A model generated the notes under the pieces. That model was not told where the DNA came from. It searched no databases and saw nothing but the letters and a program-made list of their open reading frames with translations. DNA of 64,000 nt from Hyperoodon ampullatus (taxonomy: Eukaryota > Chordata > Mammalia > Artiodactyla > Ziphiidae): the NCBI GenBank assembly GCA_949752795.1, contig OX457062.1, forward strand, positions 91,811,777 to 91,875,776, written 5' to 3'. Positions 33,637 through 46,779 of the stretch are shown here, one piece after another; the stretch's first letter is position 1; each line of letters starts with the position of its first letter. Position numbers and translations under genes: made by a program.

Positions 33637-34019
33637 CTTTCTATTAAGGCCATTGAGACTTGAGGTTAAATGCCCACAAGGACAATTGGTCTGGTTTAAA
33701 TCCAGTGCCTCCTCCCACTTTCCTCCAACTACCACCAGCAGCCTCAAACTGGATCCATCACCTCCAACAATTTTACAGACATCTTTGGGGACGAGTAGCA
33801 CTCGGTGAAAGGGGCTGGCTGGAGAAGGGCGGCTGTCACTCCCACTGCGGGAGAAACACTCCAAGTTCTGTGCGTGGTGGGGCAGGGTCACAGGGTGGCG
33901 CCGGCAGCGAGTCACATCCCTGCACACAGTCACAGCCCTGCACATGAGCATATGAGGAGAGCGCTTCTGAAACGTCAGGTCTCCAAGAGCCAGATAGTTC
34001 TGGGTTTGTATCCAGCTTC

Positions 34020-34240
34020 ACTACTCGTCTGTCCGTTCAGGCATTCAAGTTTATGTTTGCTCAGTACATACCTACTGAATTGCTATGACTTTGTCAGCAC
34101 TGTGCTAGGCTCCAGGAATACACTGAAACACAAGACTTATATGGTCCCTGCCCTCATGGAGTTTTCAGTTGAGCAGGCGTGAAAATGTCAATTGCACAAA
34201 TAATTATTTAATTACAGGGGTGGTCAGCGCAATGAGGGGA
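34020..34240. mobile_element. Ancient mammal-wide repeat (unclassified)
   Basis: A gcactgtgctaggctccagg block followed by atggtccctgccctcatgga is text common in old interspersed repeats of mammals. I could not assign the family. Confidence 0.45.
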
Positions 34241-34599
34241 GAGCACAGAGAACCCTAAGCACGTAGGATTGGGACACCTGATCTAGGCTGAGCCAAGGGG
34301 GAGGGCGGGGTGGGCTGGGTGTGAGGGGCTGTGGTGATGGAATTCACCGAGTACCTTTCCTCTACAGTGAGGAGCCTTGAACAGTGCCTGACTCAGTGGA
34401 GGCGATCAGTAATTGGTTATTCCTGTCCCTTTATACTACCCCAATTCAGGGTCCTTGGGAGAGAGAAGAGAGGGCAGGGATTTCTAGTTTAAACTGATGC
34501 TCTTCCCAAGCATCCTTTTCCTGACTGGCTGCTGAACCCAACTCCTCCTGCCTTTTCTGGTACCTCTCTGGAGCAATGAGAACCAATGATGCTGTGACA

Positions 34600-34745
34600 G
34601 TCACAGAGGGTCAGATTGGAAGGGACCTAAGACATCAACTGGGGCCCCAATTTCTTCACTTGACACAGGGGGAAATTCAGGTAAAGGAAGTCAAGTCACG
34701 TGCTCAGGGCAGCCTGGCTACAGTGAGTGCTGAGTGAAAAGCAGA
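34600..34745 (-). mobile_element. MIR fragment
   Basis: It is a diverged reverse MIR-like core with cttcacttgacacaggggga followed by agtcaagtcacgtgctcagg. Confidence 0.4.
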
Positions 34746-36589
34746 TTCCAGCCTGATTCAAGGCCAGCCTCCGTTGCTCTTTTCCACAGTCCAAAGAGAA
34801 TACCTTCTTTTCCCCCACGAAACTCTGAGCACAAATACCAAATGATCAGAACAGAAAAATCTGCACAGCTAAGTAGAACGGCATTCTAGAAGACAAGCCT
34901 ACTTACAGTAAGATGAGGTTATGAAGAAGGAAGACAGACTCCTCAGAACCCCTTGGAAGAGAAGCTGATGCCAAAAAAGCTGGAAACACAGGAGACCCCC
35001 TCCTTCCCACTCCTGCATAAGGTGCTTAATTGTTGCCAAGACGCAAGCCCTGTTTCCTTTACCACTTACTAGACAATCAGAGGTCACCTGTTTTGCTTTT
35101 TTCAAATCCTCAAGCCGTGTACCCCCAAAAGAACACAAAACATGGTCTTTTAGAGGTTAGAATCTTTGAGGGATTAAGTTCACCAAAAAAAGACCCATTG
35201 TTTCAAAAACAATTGGGAAAAGGAAAGCTCACTTGCAGTACGATGTGCTATTTATATAAAGGATCCAATTTTTTTTTCCCTAGGCTCTTCCCCCAAAGAA
35301 ATATATTTTATCTGAAGTTTAATTTATTTTTCCTTCAGCACTAGCAATGTCCTCTGGAAGTGAAAGATCTCATTAAGGTATGGTCCCTGTAACTCAAAAG
35401 CCAAGTTTTGGAGAGGATTCAAAGATACAATTGAGAAAGATAATGAAAGGCTTGGGTGACAAGGCTGTAGTGAAAGGCTAAGGAAACACCAATTCTTCTT
35501 TCTGAAGAAGACAAGTCTGAGAGGTCTTCAGTGTTACGGAAGCTTATCGTATCTGTTGTAGCTTTCCTAGTGAGGGTCAGCCAAAGTAAAAGAAGCTTCG
35601 GCAATAGCACAAGGGGCTCAAGTTAGATTCCAGAAAGAACGTCCTGGCAGTAATGTGCTTTAAAGTGGCTTTTTGGTTTTGTTTTGTTTGGGGGAAGTTT
35701 CTAGAAAGTAGTTACCGATTTGAAACAGGTGTGTGATTCCCTAGGCAGGAGGCTGTAGGAGGAGTGATGGCACCGCTTCCCCCGGGTCCTGAGCCAGAGG
35801 CTGAGCTCTGCTACTCCTTCACCCACTGCCAGGCTGATGGTGGTTTGTGCTGAGTCTGTTCCCAGAATTCTGCCCACAAAACAGACTGAACACAGGCAGT
35901 GGCAGAACATCTCTCCGCTCCATCCCACTGAGGAAAGCCTGTTGCCATAGAGTTGCCACCTCCATGGTCCACCGGTGGGGTAAATGCCAAGAACAGTGGG
36001 GTGTGTGGGGTAGACCCCAAACACCAGGCTGAGCTTGAACAACTGCTACCCTCAGAGTGACTCAGAAGTCGGCCGAGCCCGCTGGGCAGATAAAGGGGAA
36101 ATATCCCTTTAAACTCCAAGGAGAGTACTCCAGTCGTTGGATCATAGCAGCCATTGAGTTGGAACTTTCATGGTAAGAATCAGAGGGACATGTGAACTAC
36201 TGAGGCTCTGCTATTACAATAGAGCACAAATTTGACTTCGGACCCTGATCCTAACCTTCCCAATTATGTCTAGGGTTCATTCTTAGCAGAGTGTGGAAAA
36301 AAAAAAAAAATGATGCCAGCTCTAATGCCTGCTAATGATGGGGAAGAACAGCACAAAGCAGATAAAAGCAATGGCTCATCAAAAAACTCAGGCACGCAGC
36401 TGTGAGGAAATTAGCCAGATGGGGAGGACCGAGTAGCACACACTGATAGCCTTGCTTCACTGCGGCTGCGAGGGCTGGGAGTCCTGCCACTGTCTGCGCG
36501 CAGCTCGGTTGAATTTTGGGTCCGTGGTGGCTCTGGCCCCAGAACCATGGCTCTACCCAACCACCAGGGTCACAGTTTGTGGGAGGCAA

Positions 36590-36668
36590 AGCAGCATCCT
36601 TCCTTCCTCCCTTCCACCCTCCTTCCCTCCTTCTTTCTTCCTTCCTTTCTCTTTATTTCCTTCTCCTC
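36590..36668 (+). repeat. (TTCC)n pyrimidine tract
   Basis: About 75 bp of nearly pure C/T with TTCC and TTCT units. It is likely to be variable in length. Confidence 0.85.
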
Positions 36669-37009
36669 CCAAGGAACTCTTACCAGGAAACCAAATGTAC
36701 CAATAAACCAAAAATAAAACCAAGAATTTATTGGGTGTCGCTGTCTCAGCTAAAGTTTGACTGGTTGGAGCCCTTTCAGAGACCATGGTCTCTGGTACCC
36801 TCGGCTGGATTCGGGCCTGATGAGTGGATTTGGGCTGGTCCCATGTCCGGGTCCAGCAGGATCCTCACTCCCTCTTCAAAACACAGGTTCTGAGCCAGAC
36901 CGGAATTTCCTGCTTAATTGTCACCCAGGCTGACTTCCTCTGCAGCCACCCTGGTGCTCTGGGTTCCACTGAGGTCTCTGACGCTCTCGGTAGTTTAGGT
37001 CTTCTCAGC

Positions 37010-37160
37010 CGAGCACCAGCTGTGTGCTAGGCACTGTGCTATCACCAGCAAGCAAAGAAGAGGGACCTCAAAGCGATCCTGGACCTCAAAGAGTTCAGAA
37101 CGTAGATATACAAGCAGCTTCTTACAAGGCAATATGTTAATGGCCATAAGAGATGGGCCG
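37010..37160. mobile_element. Ancient mammal-wide repeat (unclassified)
   Basis: A gctaggcactgtgctatcac block followed by cctcaaagagttcagaacg resembles the same old repeat type as 34020-34240. A related 3' part may continue at 37735-38160. Confidence 0.35.
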
Positions 37161-37380
37161 AGTGTGCTAGGGCTGCTCAGAATAGGGATGCTAACTCAGT
37201 AGGGGGGCATTTTTGGGGGCTGAGGTTCTCAAACTGTCCACAAAGCTACCCTAGGTCGGGATACCACAGCAAACTCAGAGGTGCCATGGGAAATTGCTAA
37301 TTTTGGAAGGAAACAAAGCCACCTTCATCATCTGTTGGGCAACCCATAAGCTACTAGTTCGAGGTAGTTACAGTTTCTTT

Positions 37381-37485
37381 TTTTTTTTAACTTTTTTATA
37401 TTGGAGTATAGTTGATCAACAATGTTGTGATAGTTTCAGGTGTACAGCAAGGTGATTCAGTTATACATACACACGTGTCATTAGT
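37381..37485 (-). mobile_element. Short truncated L1 3' end with diverged TSD
   Basis: A poly-T start is followed by ttggagtatagttgatcaac and gtttcaggtgtacagcaagg (reverse L1 3' end). Flanks at 37362-37380 (aggtagttacagtttcttt) and 37486-37503 (aggtagctgcaattcttt) look like a decayed duplication. Confidence 0.75.
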
Positions 37486-39356
37486 AGGTAGCTGCAATTC
37501 TTTAAGAATGAAATAAAAATATTATTTTTCTTTCAATTTTGTGTATTATTTTTTCACACGGTCCTTAAGTTGTTAGAAGCGACTTACTGAGTTGTTTGGA
37601 TCTAGCTACTAAATACACAGAACCATTAGGTGTTTATGTTGGTCTACAAGCTCTATGTAAAAATTCCTCAGACTCTAAGGGTGGTATGAACTGAGAACAT
37701 TGGGAATCCGTTTGAAAAGAAACAATGATGAATCTGGATCTTAAAAGCAGAGTCAGAGCTGGCTAGAGAAATCCACAAGGAGAGAAGGGCATCTGAAGTG
37801 AAGACCACGTCCAGAGCTAATACACGAAGGTGAGAGACAGCATTGTATGGGCGGGGAAGGTAGAATTTGGTGATACTAGAGCAAAACCGGCAAGGCTTGA
37901 AGAAGGTAAAGATGAAGCTGGAAAGGGGACAGCTCATAAACGTCCTTGTGCTATTTTAGAGCTTGGACCTGATTGTTTCATGCAGCGGGGAACAATGAAG
38001 GCATGATCAGATTTGCATGTGAGGGTCAGATTTAAGGGAGATAAACTGTATGCTGGAGACTATTTAAAAGACCTTGACAATTGATCAGAAGAGGGACACT
38101 GAGTCTTGCACTATAACGAGGATGGGGATGTTGCGAAAGATGTCTGGGTTGTTGATTGAATGAAGCTCGGAGACGGGTTAGCAATTGTAGCTCAAAGGCC
38201 TATGTGGATGGTGCAGACACCCGAGTGAGAATGCAGAATAGAAACAAGTTTGGGCTGGGGTGGTAATGGGTGATGAGTTCAGTTACTGTCCCCTGGAGAA
38301 TCTGGGGGTCTGGACTAACTACATCTAGGCCAAGTATCATTAACAGACTCTGGGTCTGGTTTAGGGTACCATATTCCAAAAGCTTTCTCTGTTAGCTTGA
38401 CTATGATTCCTTGTCTCTGTTTGGAAGCCAGATACTTCTTTTAGGCTGCCCACTGAATTCCTATTTCCTGTCTAAGGAACACCTTCAGCTCCAAACTTGT
38501 TCAATACTGAGGTCATTAAATACTCAAGCTATCCTTGGCTTAAGCAGACAGGTTACCCAGACCCCCAGGTTCTAGGCTGACTCATCTTTCACTCATAGAG
38601 GGGAGTTAATCCCTTACTTTATTGCACTTGACAAAACTCAAATATCGGACACCTGTAGTGAAAAACAACCGGCAGCATATATACTAATGTAAATAGTAAT
38701 ATATTTCCTCAAAATAGTAAGACTTTGATTCAATTAAGTAGAAAACGAATTTGTTGAACTTTGCAGTTACCTGAAGTTGTTCGGTCCTTGGCTTTGGTTT
38801 GCTGGTAGATGCACGCTCATGGCCTTGGCATCCCATCTGCTCTGTGCATTGGTTCTCTGTGACTAAGGACTTATTTGTGCAGGAAAAGAGGCAAGGGGTC
38901 AAGTAGGTAATCCTCCAAGTGGGTAAAGCTGCCTGTGCAACCAGAGTTAAAGTGTATCTTTCTTTTGTGTAGCTAAGACAATCTCAACTTTTAGAAACAT
39001 TTGAAGCTAATATAGGATTTTTAAAAAATGTTCTCAACATCCAGGATACCAATTGATAAATTTGCGACATCTAATACTGTGAATCCAATTAAAAGATGAC
39101 CCAATTAATCAGATATCTCATTCCTTTTCCAGGATCTGCACTAGACCGGGGCAAACAGATAGAATCCAACTTCTATTTTTCTTGGTTGGAGAGTCCAGTC
39201 ATATAAAGAGGCCACTGGTGCCACTAAGCCAAATTGAGGAATTCTTTTAGAGTGTATCTGCAAAGCAGACAGTGCTTTGTAATGTGGTTTTAGGTGGAAA
39301 TACAGAGGCTTTTATTGTGCTCCATGAAGAGTTACCTACTCAGTGCCAGCTTCTTT

Positions 39357-39684
39357 TTTTTTTTTAATTAATTAATTAATTTTTGCTGCTGTGCGCAGCG
39401 TTTCTCTAGTCGCCGTGAGCGGGGGCTACTCAGAGCAGTGCGCAGGCTTCTCATTGCGGTGGCTTCTCTTTTTCAGAGCAGGGGTTCTAGGCATGCGGGC
39501 TTCAGTAGTTGTGGCACATGGGCTCAGCAGTTGTGGCTCACGGGCTCTAGAGCACAGGCTCAGTAGTTGTGGCGCACGGGCTTAGCTGCTCCGCAGCATG
39601 TGGTATCTTCCTGGACCAGGGCTCAAACCTGTGTCCCCTGCATTGGCAGATGGATTCTTAACCACTGCGCCACCAGGGAAGTCC
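39357..39684 (-). mobile_element. CHR-type SINE with 16 bp TSD
   Basis: A poly-T and (TTAA)n start, a body with repeated CAGTAGTTGTGG-type units, and the head complement ccaccagggaagtcc. The duplication cagtgccagcttcttt occurs at 39341-39356 and 39685-39700. Confidence 0.95.
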
Positions 39685-40025
39685 CAGTGCCAGCTTCTTT
39701 ATGGATGATTTGAGGCAGCTTGAGCCTGCCTGCAGCTGACAGCTATCCTGAGAACAAAGTGCAAACAGGTAACTCTGCATCTTTGTTCTCTAGTAGGAGA
39801 AAAATAAGGATAAGGAAGCCCACAATTGAAGGCCTTCTATGTATCAGGCACTTAGACGTTAAGCCTCATGACAAATGGGGAAGCCGGTATTGTTAGGAGC
39901 CTCCCTGGATCTGGGTGGCTCTACCCTGACAGGTCAGCTGTCCAGTCACCTCTGTGGTGGTCCCAATCCAGGGGCTGGTTCTGGAGGCCGTGACCAAAGT
40001 CTGCATCAGTCAAAGGAGTATATTG

Positions 40026-40253
40026 GGGGCTTTCCTGGTGGCGCAGTGGTTGAGAGTCCACCTGCCGATGCAGGGGATGTGGTTCGTGCCCCGGTCTGGG
40101 AAGATCCCACATGCCGCGGAGCGGCTGGGCCCGTGAGCCATGGCCGCTGAGCCTGTGGGTCTGGAGCCTGTGCTCCACAACGGGAGAGGCCACAACAGTG
40201 AGAGGCCCGCGTACCACAAAAAAAATAAATAAATAAAAAATAAATTTAAAAAT
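40026..40253 (+). mobile_element. CHR-type SINE with 14 bp TSD
   Basis: Head gggctttcctggtggcgcag, B-box-like ggttcgtgccccgg and an A-rich tail. The perfect duplication aaaggagtatattg occurs at 40012-40025 and 40254-40267. Confidence 0.95.
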
Positions 40254-42194
40254 AAAGGAGTATATTGAGTAGTCAAAGCATGAGCCTAGAACCCTGGGCA
40301 GCATCTCAGCCAATGGCCTCCAAACTCCATCCTCTCTGGAAACCCAGGGGGAAGTGGCCCCTAAACCTCTCACTGGGTGTGATCCTGGAGATCTGGGGTG
40401 CCTTCCAGGTTGTAATGGGACTTCATGGCAAGAGGAAGTATCCCCCATGAGCAGAGCCCCCCATCAGGAGCAGTAGGGTATGAGGATGGGGTGGATGAAC
40501 ACAAAATACACAGCAGACCGGAGTCCAGGCTCCCCAGTGGCCAGCGACGGGAGATGCTTCTAGAGTAACCAGCGTAACCCCCTGAATTCACATCCTGCAG
40601 CCCCTCACCCATTACTGCCTAGTAATCGAGACTTCAGTTTCTGATATGGTTACCCTCTTGGCTACCAGTGGCCAATAAGATCCTTACAGATTTAATCCCA
40701 CCTTTAATTGATGATCAGAGGCCAAATGAATGTGGGGGAGCGTTTGAGGAGCAGCTAAGAGCTACGCAAGCCAGGGAGGGGGCAGTGGTGGTATTTTAGT
40801 AAAAGTTAAATAAAAATAAAGGACAGGCCGAATACTGTTGCCCCAGTGGGTCCTTGCAGCTAGAACATGGGCGCTGGTTTGCAGCTGCCATTTCCCCAAA
40901 GGAAGTCATTTCCCAATTTGGAGCTTTAGTTTTTTCATCTCCAAAGAGGAGGTGATGAAACTGCACACAGGAGGTTGAGAAAGAGAGATGGGACATTTGT
41001 AGAGTGTTCTGAGGTCCTCAGAAGCAACTGAAAGTGATAAATTGTGTCTGTGGCGATAAAGGATCTTGAGACCATCCTGTCTGTTCCTCCTTAGGACCAG
41101 ACAAGGTTGTACTTTCTTCAAGGTTGTATCTTTGAACGAATCTTCCCTGTTCTTACAGACCTTAAGAAAAGGGGATTCAACAATGTTTCTTTTTTGCTTA
41201 ATAGCCCTTGTGCTCGGAAAGTCCTTCCAACTGTGCCTAAACTTATGCCATGTTTTCTGTACCTGGTGGAGTTGGTCACTCTTTCCTATATAACAAAATC
41301 ATTTATTCTATCACTTTCACACATGGGATTCTGGCTACTTCTGGTCACCAAGGCCAGTAAGACAGGCTTTCAAAGAGCCTGGGCAGTTCAGTCTAGCAAG
41401 TACATCTCCAAAGTCTTTGCTGGCTCTGGTCTCCTCCCTGTGAAGCTGAAGTGGGGGCAGTGAGAGGCCCATCAATACACAGAAACCCTAATGGCCCGAC
41501 CCATTTCCTTCGGAGGAAATGAACCTAATGGAGGACGACATATTGATCATAAAGACCCAATTTCACAATCAGTCTCCTGGGGGTGAACCCTTTCAGTTGG
41601 CCGGGGCTAATGGCCTGAGAGCCATGCATCTAACAATCAATGGGATAGAGCAGGCCTGCCAGGGGGCCGGGGATGCTACCACCAAAAGGCCGGCCAACGG
41701 GAAGAAAAAGCTGTGGGCTTTTATATGAAGCTAATCAGAGATGGAAAAAAAAAATGCTGAGCTATCTGGGGGCTTAAGAAGGCCTTCCAGTGGAAGAACT
41801 TCAACCTGTGGTGAAACCCTTCTTTCTCTCCTATCGACAAGGCTCTACTTCCCAACCCATAAAAAGCCTATTAGGCTGCTCTCCACAGGGGGTGCTTAGC
41901 AGGGAAAATGCTGCTTAGGTCCCCTGGTGTTTTTATGTGGTGGGCCCAGTGGCCTGTGTGGAGAGGCCTTGTTTTATCCCTGCTAAGAAGGGGCTGGGGC
42001 TCTGGCCTCTGCTGTTAAGGAGGAAGCCGTTTGCAATGGGGAAACCAGCCATTAGACCATGGGTGGTGACATAAGAAAATGCATTTCTCTTTGCCTTTAA
42101 GTCTCCCTGGGATCTAGACAAGTCCTTTCCTCCCCCTAAGGCCAATGAATTTTTGCACGGAGGCACAAGGGAGCATTTGCCGTGTAAAAGGAGC

Positions 42195-42395
42195 ACATTC
42201 TTGGGAGCCCACCTCTTACTAATTGTGGGACTGTGGACGAGTTAATTAATCTGAGGATTCACTTTCCCAGTCTCTTCCATGGAGCTAACAATACTTACCC
42301 TGCAGGATACAATGATGACTAATATCAATAACAGATCATGTATTTGAAGAGCTCGGCACAGCATCTGCCATATAGTAGGTACTTAAAAATAACAT
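42195..42395 (+). mobile_element. MIR fragment
   Basis: Blocks gggagcccacctcttactaa, then attaatctgaggattcact, then tatagtaggtacttaaaaat follow MIR order. The next SINE is inserted at its 3' end. Confidence 0.6.
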
Positions 42396-42398
42396 CTG

Positions 42399-42606
42399 GG
42401 GCTTCCCTGGTGGCACAGTGGTAGAGAGTCCGCCTGCTGACGCAGGGGACACAGGTTTGTGCCCCGGTCCGGGAAGATCCCACATGCCGCGGAGTGGCTG
42501 GGCCCGTGAGCCATGGCCGCAGAGCCTGCGCGTCCGGAGCCTGTGCTCCGCAACGGGAGAGGCCACAACAGTGAGAGGCCCACGTACCGCAAAAAATAAA
42601 AAATTA
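42399..42606 (+). mobile_element. Young CHR-type SINE with 14 bp TSD
   Basis: Head gggcttccctggtggcacag; body ending gaggcccacgtaccgcaaaa. The duplication aaaaataacatctg is perfect at 42385-42398 and 42607-42620. Confidence 0.95.
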
Positions 42607-44004
42607 AAAAATAACATCTGTACAGATGCCTATGCATATTACCTAACAATCTTTGCAATTTTCCCAGAATAAATGTCTGTAAGTTCCATGCTAATAGGAA
42701 TACTTCAAGACTGGGCACCAGAAGACCCAGCTCCCCTCTCTGCTAAAACAATCTCCAACCATCTGAGAAGGTCTTGAGGAGTACATGAGATTTGGGGGAA
42801 GAGAGAAAAGCTTTCCAGATAAGGCAGTAACACAAGAAAAGGCACAAAGGGAAAACCAGCCAGTGATGTGTGGCTGTCTGGAGAGCTTCCACTGAGGGGG
42901 GACACAGCCCAGATTGTCGGGAGGCAGGCAGGGGAGTTCAGATTCCATCAGGAAGGAAGCTGGGAGTCACTGAGAGGCCCTAAGCAAGGGAGGGAGAGAG
43001 TTTCCGCTCACTGAAGGAATCCAAGGGTGGGAGGGACAGCCAGCCCCGATCTGGGTGTCTATGGTTATCAGGCACTGGCGAGAGACTGGCCAGGGTTCCC
43101 TTCCTCCTCTGAGATCCTGTTACTAGTGCTCCCTATGGGGTCTTTATTCCCCACGCCGCCGTGGAGAAATACTAGCTGAACCACCATCTCCCAAGGGAAT
43201 AGGATACAAGCGTTAAAAGTTCAATCCACTGTACATGCTGAACTATTATTCTTCCTTGAGAAACAGAGGATCAGAAGCTGCCTCTGTTTTGCCCAAGGAC
43301 ACACAGCAAACGGGGGACCCAAGGATCCCAGAATCAGACGAAAGGAAATCACAAATGTGGTAGTGACACTTGGTCCAGTCCCCTGCCTATAAATCTTGCT
43401 CAGTAAAAATGGCCAAGATTTATATTTTGATGACTATCTCCTCTCTCCTCTCTGGGACTTTACCATTTCTGTGTACTTTCATACACTCTTCCTCCTCTAC
43501 GAGAGACCTGAGGATGGAATGCAGGTCTGGGCTCTAACTGGCCGCTCGGTTCAGTTTCACATTAAGGCTTCGGTCTCTGACTCTCTGTCAGTCCAGAAGA
43601 TTCTGTTTCTAGGTTATGGGTTCTATAGAAAACCATGGAAATCAGGCACCCCTGGAAGGGCAGTGTCTGTTGTGCAGAGTCTCTGCATCCCAGCAGAGGA
43701 AAGTCCAGCTGGTTTGGGGGCAAAGGTGTCCACTGCATAAAAGAGCAGCACTGTGGAGGGCGGGAAGGTTACTACAGAGCCACAGGGAGCCCCCAGACGC
43801 CTTTCAGGCCAGCAGCCCGATGCAGAAGTGCTCCGAGGTGTGTGGAAGGCAGGAAAGCTCCTGCAGGAAGACACAGGAAGCTGAGAAGTGACTGTTCTCA
43901 GGGAGGCCGGACGTGCCCAGGGAGAAGGAGAATGGGGCTCACCGATAAACATGCCAGTAGTGCTGAAGCTTTGCTCAAGACTTTTATATGATCACTCCTG
44001 GGTC

Positions 44005-44135
44005 CCCCTAACAGCCCTGAGAGGTAGGCAGAGCATCCTTGTTACTTTCATGTCACAGATGAGAAGGAGGGAACAGAGAGGTTCAAATTCTTGTTCAGCT
44101 CAACACAGCAGCATGTGGCAGAGGGGTGACTCGAA
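44005..44135 (-). mobile_element. MIR fragment
   Basis: Blocks catgtcacagatgagaagga, then gaggttcaaattcttgttca, then gaggggtgactcgaactctg. Confidence 0.6.
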
Positions 44136-44544
44136 CTCTGACCCGCTTTTTCTTGCCCAGAGCTCTGAGGTACGACTGGGCCCATGAGGTTAATTTCGGC
44201 CGCAATGATTGGCAGGTGGGATTTAACGCGGATGGAGGGAACAGCTCCACCCACACCCCACCAAAAAGGATCTGGGAGAAACAGATGAAAAGGAGGAATC
44301 ATTCCAGGTTGCAGAGATTAATATTTTTCCTTCTCCCATTTCCACCTCCTCCCTCTCCAAGCCACTAGAATCAGCTAAAACTACTTAAACACGGATGATT
44401 TTTAGTCCTTCTGAAATGGTTTCCGCCCAAATCTTCATAAGAACCTCTGACTCACAGCATTTGTGGGTCAAAGAAAAGTACAGACCAAACAGAGCCATTG
44501 GCGCCATACACCGTCACCACGTACCTCATCACACAAGTGATTTC

Positions 44545-44725
44545 TTAGCTAAGATGTAGTGAGTGTTTACTAGAAGCCGGGCAAGGTACTAACATTTTAA
44601 ATAGAAATGATCTCATTCAATCCCTAGCTCTTTTGGGGTAGGTGCCATTGTTTCCCTCACCAAACAGGTGGGAAAAGTGAGGCTTAGAGAGGCTGCAGAA
44701 TGTGGCCGGGAAGAGGAAGGTGTGG
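44545..44725 (-). mobile_element. MIR fragment
   Basis: A ggtgggaaaagtgaggctta block preceded by aatgatctcattcaatccct. This is a diverged full-length-like reverse MIR. Confidence 0.6.
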
Positions 44726-45104
44726 CATTCAAGTGTGTGCTCAGCCGCCAGGCCACACGTCCTCAGAGCAGATGGACGTCAGGACCAGCGCGGCCACTGT
44801 TTCTGGATCACAGTGAGGCAAAGTGCAGTGACAATCTTCCATGGGAACTTGCTACAAAACACGACGGCACTGCTTTCTCAGTCCGACTCATGACAGTTCA
44901 TTTGTTTGTCCATTCACTCAAATCATTTGTTTGTTCATTCACTCAAACATTCCTTCACCAGCACGTGTCATGTCCAGATCTGTTGCCGAACACTATGCTG
45001 AGGGCTGTGAATATAAAGATAGGAAACCATGGCCCCTGCCCTTAAGGGAAGTCACCCCATGACCACTTCAACAAGCAGATATCAGAAACAGGAGGAAGCC
45101 AACC

Positions 45105-45260
45105 TTAATGGAACACCTGGTATGTACTGTGCATTTCCAGGTATCAGCTTATGTGATCCTTAACCCAATTTGGTGGAGTGGGTATTACTGCCTGCATCTT
45201 AATACATGATGAAACTGTGGTGTAGAAAGATTAAGAACACTGTTCAAGACAGTCCTGGGA
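45105..45260 (-). mobile_element. MIR fragment
   Basis: Blocks cttatgtgatccttaaccca, then tgatgaaactgtggtgtaga, then cctgggatcaaaac. Confidence 0.55.
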
Positions 45261-45588
45261 TCAAAACACGTCTTCTTTTCAAACTCATTTCAAACTCATG
45301 TTATTGGCCGGCATCCCTCTTTCCCACCCCACCCCCATGCCTCTCCCTCCACTCAAAGATGGAGGTCAGTTTCCAAAGGAATACATGGATAAACAAAAAT
45401 AAGCCCTGGATTTGAAGAATTAAGCTGAGGGTCTTCTACCAGGAGGATGGGTTATTATCATGGGATTCTTGGGTGGACCTTTGAAGGAGGATGTAAGGCA
45501 GAGGGACACCACTGAGTCTCATGTGTGGCCCAAACTCTACCAGAGCCAATCCCATTCTGCTGCCACTTACTTCAAGAGGTATTTGTGG

Positions 45589-46534
45589 CTGGAGAGGGTG
45601 TAGAATAAAGGGAACCCTCCTACACTGTTGGTGGGAATGTAAGGTGGTGCAGCCACTGTGGAAAACAGTATGGAGTCTCCTCAGAAAACTAAAAATATGA
45701 TCTAGCAATCCCACTCCTGGGCATATATCCAGACAAAACTATAATCCAAAAAGATACATGCACTCCTATGTTCATAGCAGCACTATTCACAATAGCCAAG
45801 TCATGGAAACAACTTAAATGTCCATCAACAGATGAATGGGTAAAGAAGATGTGGTACATATACACAATGGAATACTACTCAGCCATAAAAAAGAATGAAA
45901 TAATGCCATTTGCAGCAACATGGATGCAGCTAGAGATTATCATACTAACTGAAGTAAGTCAGAAAGAGAAAGACAAATACCATATGATATCACTTATATG
46001 TGGAATCTAAAATATGACACAAATGAACCTATCTATGAAACAGAAACAGAATCACGGACATAGAGAACAGACTGGTGGTTGCCAAGGGGGAGGGGGCTGG
46101 GGGAGGGATGGAGTGGGAAGGTGGGATTAGCAGATGTAAGCTTTTATATCCAGAATGGATAAACAACAAGGTCCTACTGTATAGCACAGAGAACTCTACC
46201 CAATATCCTATGATAAACCATAATGGAAAAGAATGTAAAAAAAAAAAAAGTCTATATATGTATAACTGAATCACTGCTGTACAGCAGTAATTAACACAAT
46301 ATTGTAAATCAACTGTAATAAGAAAAATAAGAATAGGAGGTTTTTAAAAAGACATTGAAGTTGTATTAGGGTGATGGATTACGAGTAATCTTTTCTTTTC
46401 TAGCAGTTTTTCTTTATTGTTACATTGTTGGTTTAATTTAAAAAGTTTAAAAGCATAGAATATGAGAAATGCATATAAAATTAATTTTGTTTTCTCAAAA
46501 AAAAAAAAAAGGAGTAATTTATACTAGGAAAAAA
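45589..46534 (+). mobile_element. 5'-truncated L1 with probable 3' transduction
   Basis: The L1 ORF2-end and 3' UTR start at 45589 (ctggagagggtgtagaataa) and reach the usual end near 46332 (ttgtaaatcaactgtaataa), where no clean AATAAA is present. A further 164 bp of non-L1 sequence (46333-46496) follows and ends in 14 A (46497-46510), then a short AT-rich piece and another A run. A perfect 15 bp duplication aagaggtatttgtgg lies at 45574-45588 and 46535-46549. It encloses L1 and the extra sequence together, so both came in one event. The UTR includes a G-rich tract at 46086-46107. Confidence 0.85.
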
Positions 46535-46779
46535 AAGAGGTATTTGTGGAGACCATAATCCAAGCTGGCAAAAGAACTGGACAGTCTTGGAGTCCACTGT
46601 GTGAGTGACAACCAGTGTAGTTGTACCCGTGATAAGAAGGGGCAAAAAGAGGTGTCAGTAAGGGCCGCAGGGATTCAGAGCAAAGCGGGGTGGCTAGTTT
46701 AGACACCTGCTGCCACTCCGGGCTCAATATAAAGCTTGCCCATCCTATTATTACAGACTGTCGCCTCCAAGAACACGTA

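Noticed and set aside
39921..40448. Minus-strand open frame of 175 codons with a hydrophobic stretch
   Set aside because: The hydrophobic part is the SINE A/T tail and the rest is the SINE body read backwards.
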